From Alteromonadaceae bacterium (GTDB lineage Bacteria > Pseudomonadota > Gammaproteobacteria > Pseudomonadales > Oleiphilaceae), in assembly GCA_013393545.1 (NCBI GenBank), contig JABXHG010000138.1, positions 1 through 15,039 of the forward strand: a stretch of 15,039 nucleotides of DNA, read 5' to 3'. How positions within the stretch are numbered: the first letter of the stretch is position 1; each line of letters opens with the position of its first letter. The notes below the pieces were generated by a model that had not been told where the DNA came from, searched no databases, and worked only from the letters and a program-made list of their open reading frames with translations. The translations under genes were made by a program, and so were the position numbers. Positions 13,604 to 15,039 of the stretch are shown here, in pieces.

Positions 13604-15039
13604 TTACATGGCCTCGATGTCGGCCCGCTGGCTGCTCAGGCGCTCCAGGCTGCCCTGCGCTTCGCGCAGCTTCTCGCGCTCTTTCTCGACCACTTCGGCC
13701 GGGGCCTTGGCGGTGAATTTCTCGTTGTTCAGCTTGCCTTCGACGCGGCTGATTTCCTTGTTCAGGCGCTCCAGCTCCTTGTCCAGGCGTTTGAGCTCGG
13801 CGTCCTTGTCGATCAGGCCGGCCATGGGCACCAGCACTTCCATTTCGCCCACCAGCTGGGTGGCACTCATGGGGGCCTTGTCGCCGTCGAACCACTCCAG
13901 CTTCTCCAGCTTGGCCAGAGACATCAGGAAGGTGCGGTTGTCGTCCATCCGGCGCTGGTCTTCGGCGCTGGAGCCTTTCAGCAACACCGGAATCTGCTTG
14001 GCCGGGGAGATGTTCATTTCGCCCCGGATGTTGCGCACGGCCACGATCACGCCCTTGAGCCACTCGATATCGGCGGCCACGGCGGCGTCCTGTTTGCTGG
14101 TATCCGGCTGCGGGAACGGCTGCAACATGATGCTGTCGCCTTCCTTGCCGGCCAGCGGCGCGATGCGCTGCCAGATTTCCTCGGTGATGAACGGCATGAT
14201 CGGGTGCGCCAGGCGCAGAACGGCTTCCAGCACCCGTACCAGGGTGCGGCGGGTACCGCGCTTGGCTTCGGCGCTGGCGTTGTCACCGTTCAGGGCTGGC
14301 TTGGACAGCTCCAGGTACCAGTCGCAGTACTCGTTCCAGATGAACTCGTACAATGCGTAGGCGGCCAAGTCGAAGCGGTACTGCTCCAGATGGCGGGTCA
14401 CTTCCTGCTCGCAGTGCTGCAGCTCGCTGATGATCCAGCGGTCGGCCAGGGACAGTTCCACCGGCTCGTCATTCACGCCACAGTCTTCGCCTTCGGTGTT
14501 CATCAGCACGTAGCGGGCGGCGTTCCACAGTTTGTTACAGAAGTTGCGGTAGCCTTCCAGGCGCTTCATGTCCCAGTTGATGTCGCGGCCGGTGGTGGCC
14601 ATGGCCCCCCGGGTGGAGCGCAGGGCATCGGTGCCGTGGGCGGGGATGCCCCCCGGGAAATCCTTTTTGGTGGGCTTGCCGATCTTCTCCGCCCGCCTGG
14701 GCTGCCTCCGGTTGCCGGTGCGCTTTTCCAGCAGATCGTCCCAGCCAATGCCGGCCGTCATGTCCCGCGGGTCGATGACGTTGCCCTTTGGCTTGGGCAT
14801 CTTTTCGCCGTGTTCGTCGCGGGTCAGGCCGGTCACGTACACGGTGGGGAAGGGCGCCTGTGGGGTGGCGGCTTCGGTTTTCATTAAGTGGATGGGCCTC
14901 ATGATCATCCGGGCAACCCAGAAGAAGGTGGTGTCGAAAACGGGTCACAGTTAGTCCGTGGGGTGGGAGGGTTTCAGGCGGTCGGTGATTTCCGGCCAGC
15001 CCCGGGTGCCGGAGGTGCGCACGGCGGAGCTGGAACAAG
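13604..15039 (-). CDS. valS: Valine-tRNA ligase ValS, C-terminal part, partial, with two in-frame stops near the window edge
   Basis: Class I aminoacyl-tRNA synthetase that charges tRNA-Val. The window holds the end of the catalytic domain, the anticodon-binding helical domain and the tRNA-binding coiled-coil arm ([19 protein letters not shown] to [15 protein letters not shown]); the HIGH motif and editing domain lie beyond 15039. From about 14600 down to 13604 the protein is normal ([56 protein letters not shown]). Above 14604 the same frame still follows ValS but is badly altered: TGA at 14945-14947, TAA at 14951-14953, KMSKS read as KMPKP, and many radical replacements. The uninterrupted frame starts at 14908, in [10 protein letters not shown], which is not a genuine start. 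Sequence error at a contig end is the likeliest cause; a real pseudogene of this essential gene is unlikely unless a second copy exists. panE follows 3 nt after the stop. Confidence 0.85.
14604..15039 (-). other. Suspected low-quality sequence within valS
   Basis: Across this stretch the ValS frame is kept, yet conserved residues are replaced mostly through changes that add G or C. Examples against the family expectation: MMQPQLAEK appears as [18 protein letters not shown] as [16 protein letters not shown] as ARMIMRP, TFGTLGW as TSGTRGW. Two stop codons also occur. The adjoining 1 kb of the same gene shows none of this. The sharp boundary and position at the window end suggest base-calling or assembly error. 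Confidence 0.6.

Noticed and set aside
14204..14887. 227-codon plus-strand frame opposite valS
   Set aside because: Shadow of the ValS frame in GC-rich sequence; no family resemblance.
1..15039. CRISPR arrays, tRNA/rRNA genes, transposases, prophage genes, riboswitches
   Set aside because: No regularly spaced repeats, RNA-gene signatures, mobile-element proteins or recognisable riboswitch leaders were found; no cobalamin-type leader was recognised before the adenosyltransferase gene, which has only 63 nt upstream.

Overview
The window is about 15 kb of chromosomal DNA from a gammaproteobacterium. Gene content, order, high GC and protein sequences resemble Marinobacter and neighbouring Pseudomonadales/Alteromonadales; that assignment is from memory of the families, not from a search. 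Coding density is high and nearly every gene is a housekeeping or conserved-family gene. There is no CRISPR array, transposase, phage gene, toxin-antitoxin pair, tRNA or rRNA that I can see. The longest stretch without a gene is 264 nt (8013-8276).

Layout. (1) 1-1888, plus strand: the 3' end of a YjaG-like DUF416 gene, then avtA (valine-pyruvate aminotransferase), closed by a hairpin terminator. (2) 1943-4493, minus strand: purM and purN (purine synthesis, overlapping by ATGA), then an exported DUF3108 protein. (3) 4620-7046, plus strand: an exported DUF2066 protein, hda (shuts down the replication initiator DnaA) and a YqcC-family gene. (4) 7049-7157: a 109-bp element with 23-bp perfect terminal inverted repeats fills the gap between the converging yqcC and nadC genes. 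(5) 7173-8012, minus strand: nadC (NAD synthesis). (6) 8277-12055, plus strand: a large DUF1631 protein of unknown function, then ampD and ampE (peptidoglycan recycling and its accessory membrane protein). (7) 12092-15039, minus strand: valS (3' part), panE (pantothenate synthesis) and a PduO-type cobalamin adenosyltransferase.

The pathways touched are purine, NAD, pantothenate/CoA, cobalamin and branched-chain amino acid metabolism, plus replication control and cell-wall recycling. I do not see a multi-gene novel system. The points most worth a second look are the inverted-repeat element at 7049-7157; paired dyads and a promoter between nadC and DUF1631, which also move the DUF1631 start to 8277; and the last ~435 bases. 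There valS carries two in-frame stops, a KMSKS signature changed to KMPKP and many radical changes toward G/C, which looks like poor sequence at a contig edge rather than biology.
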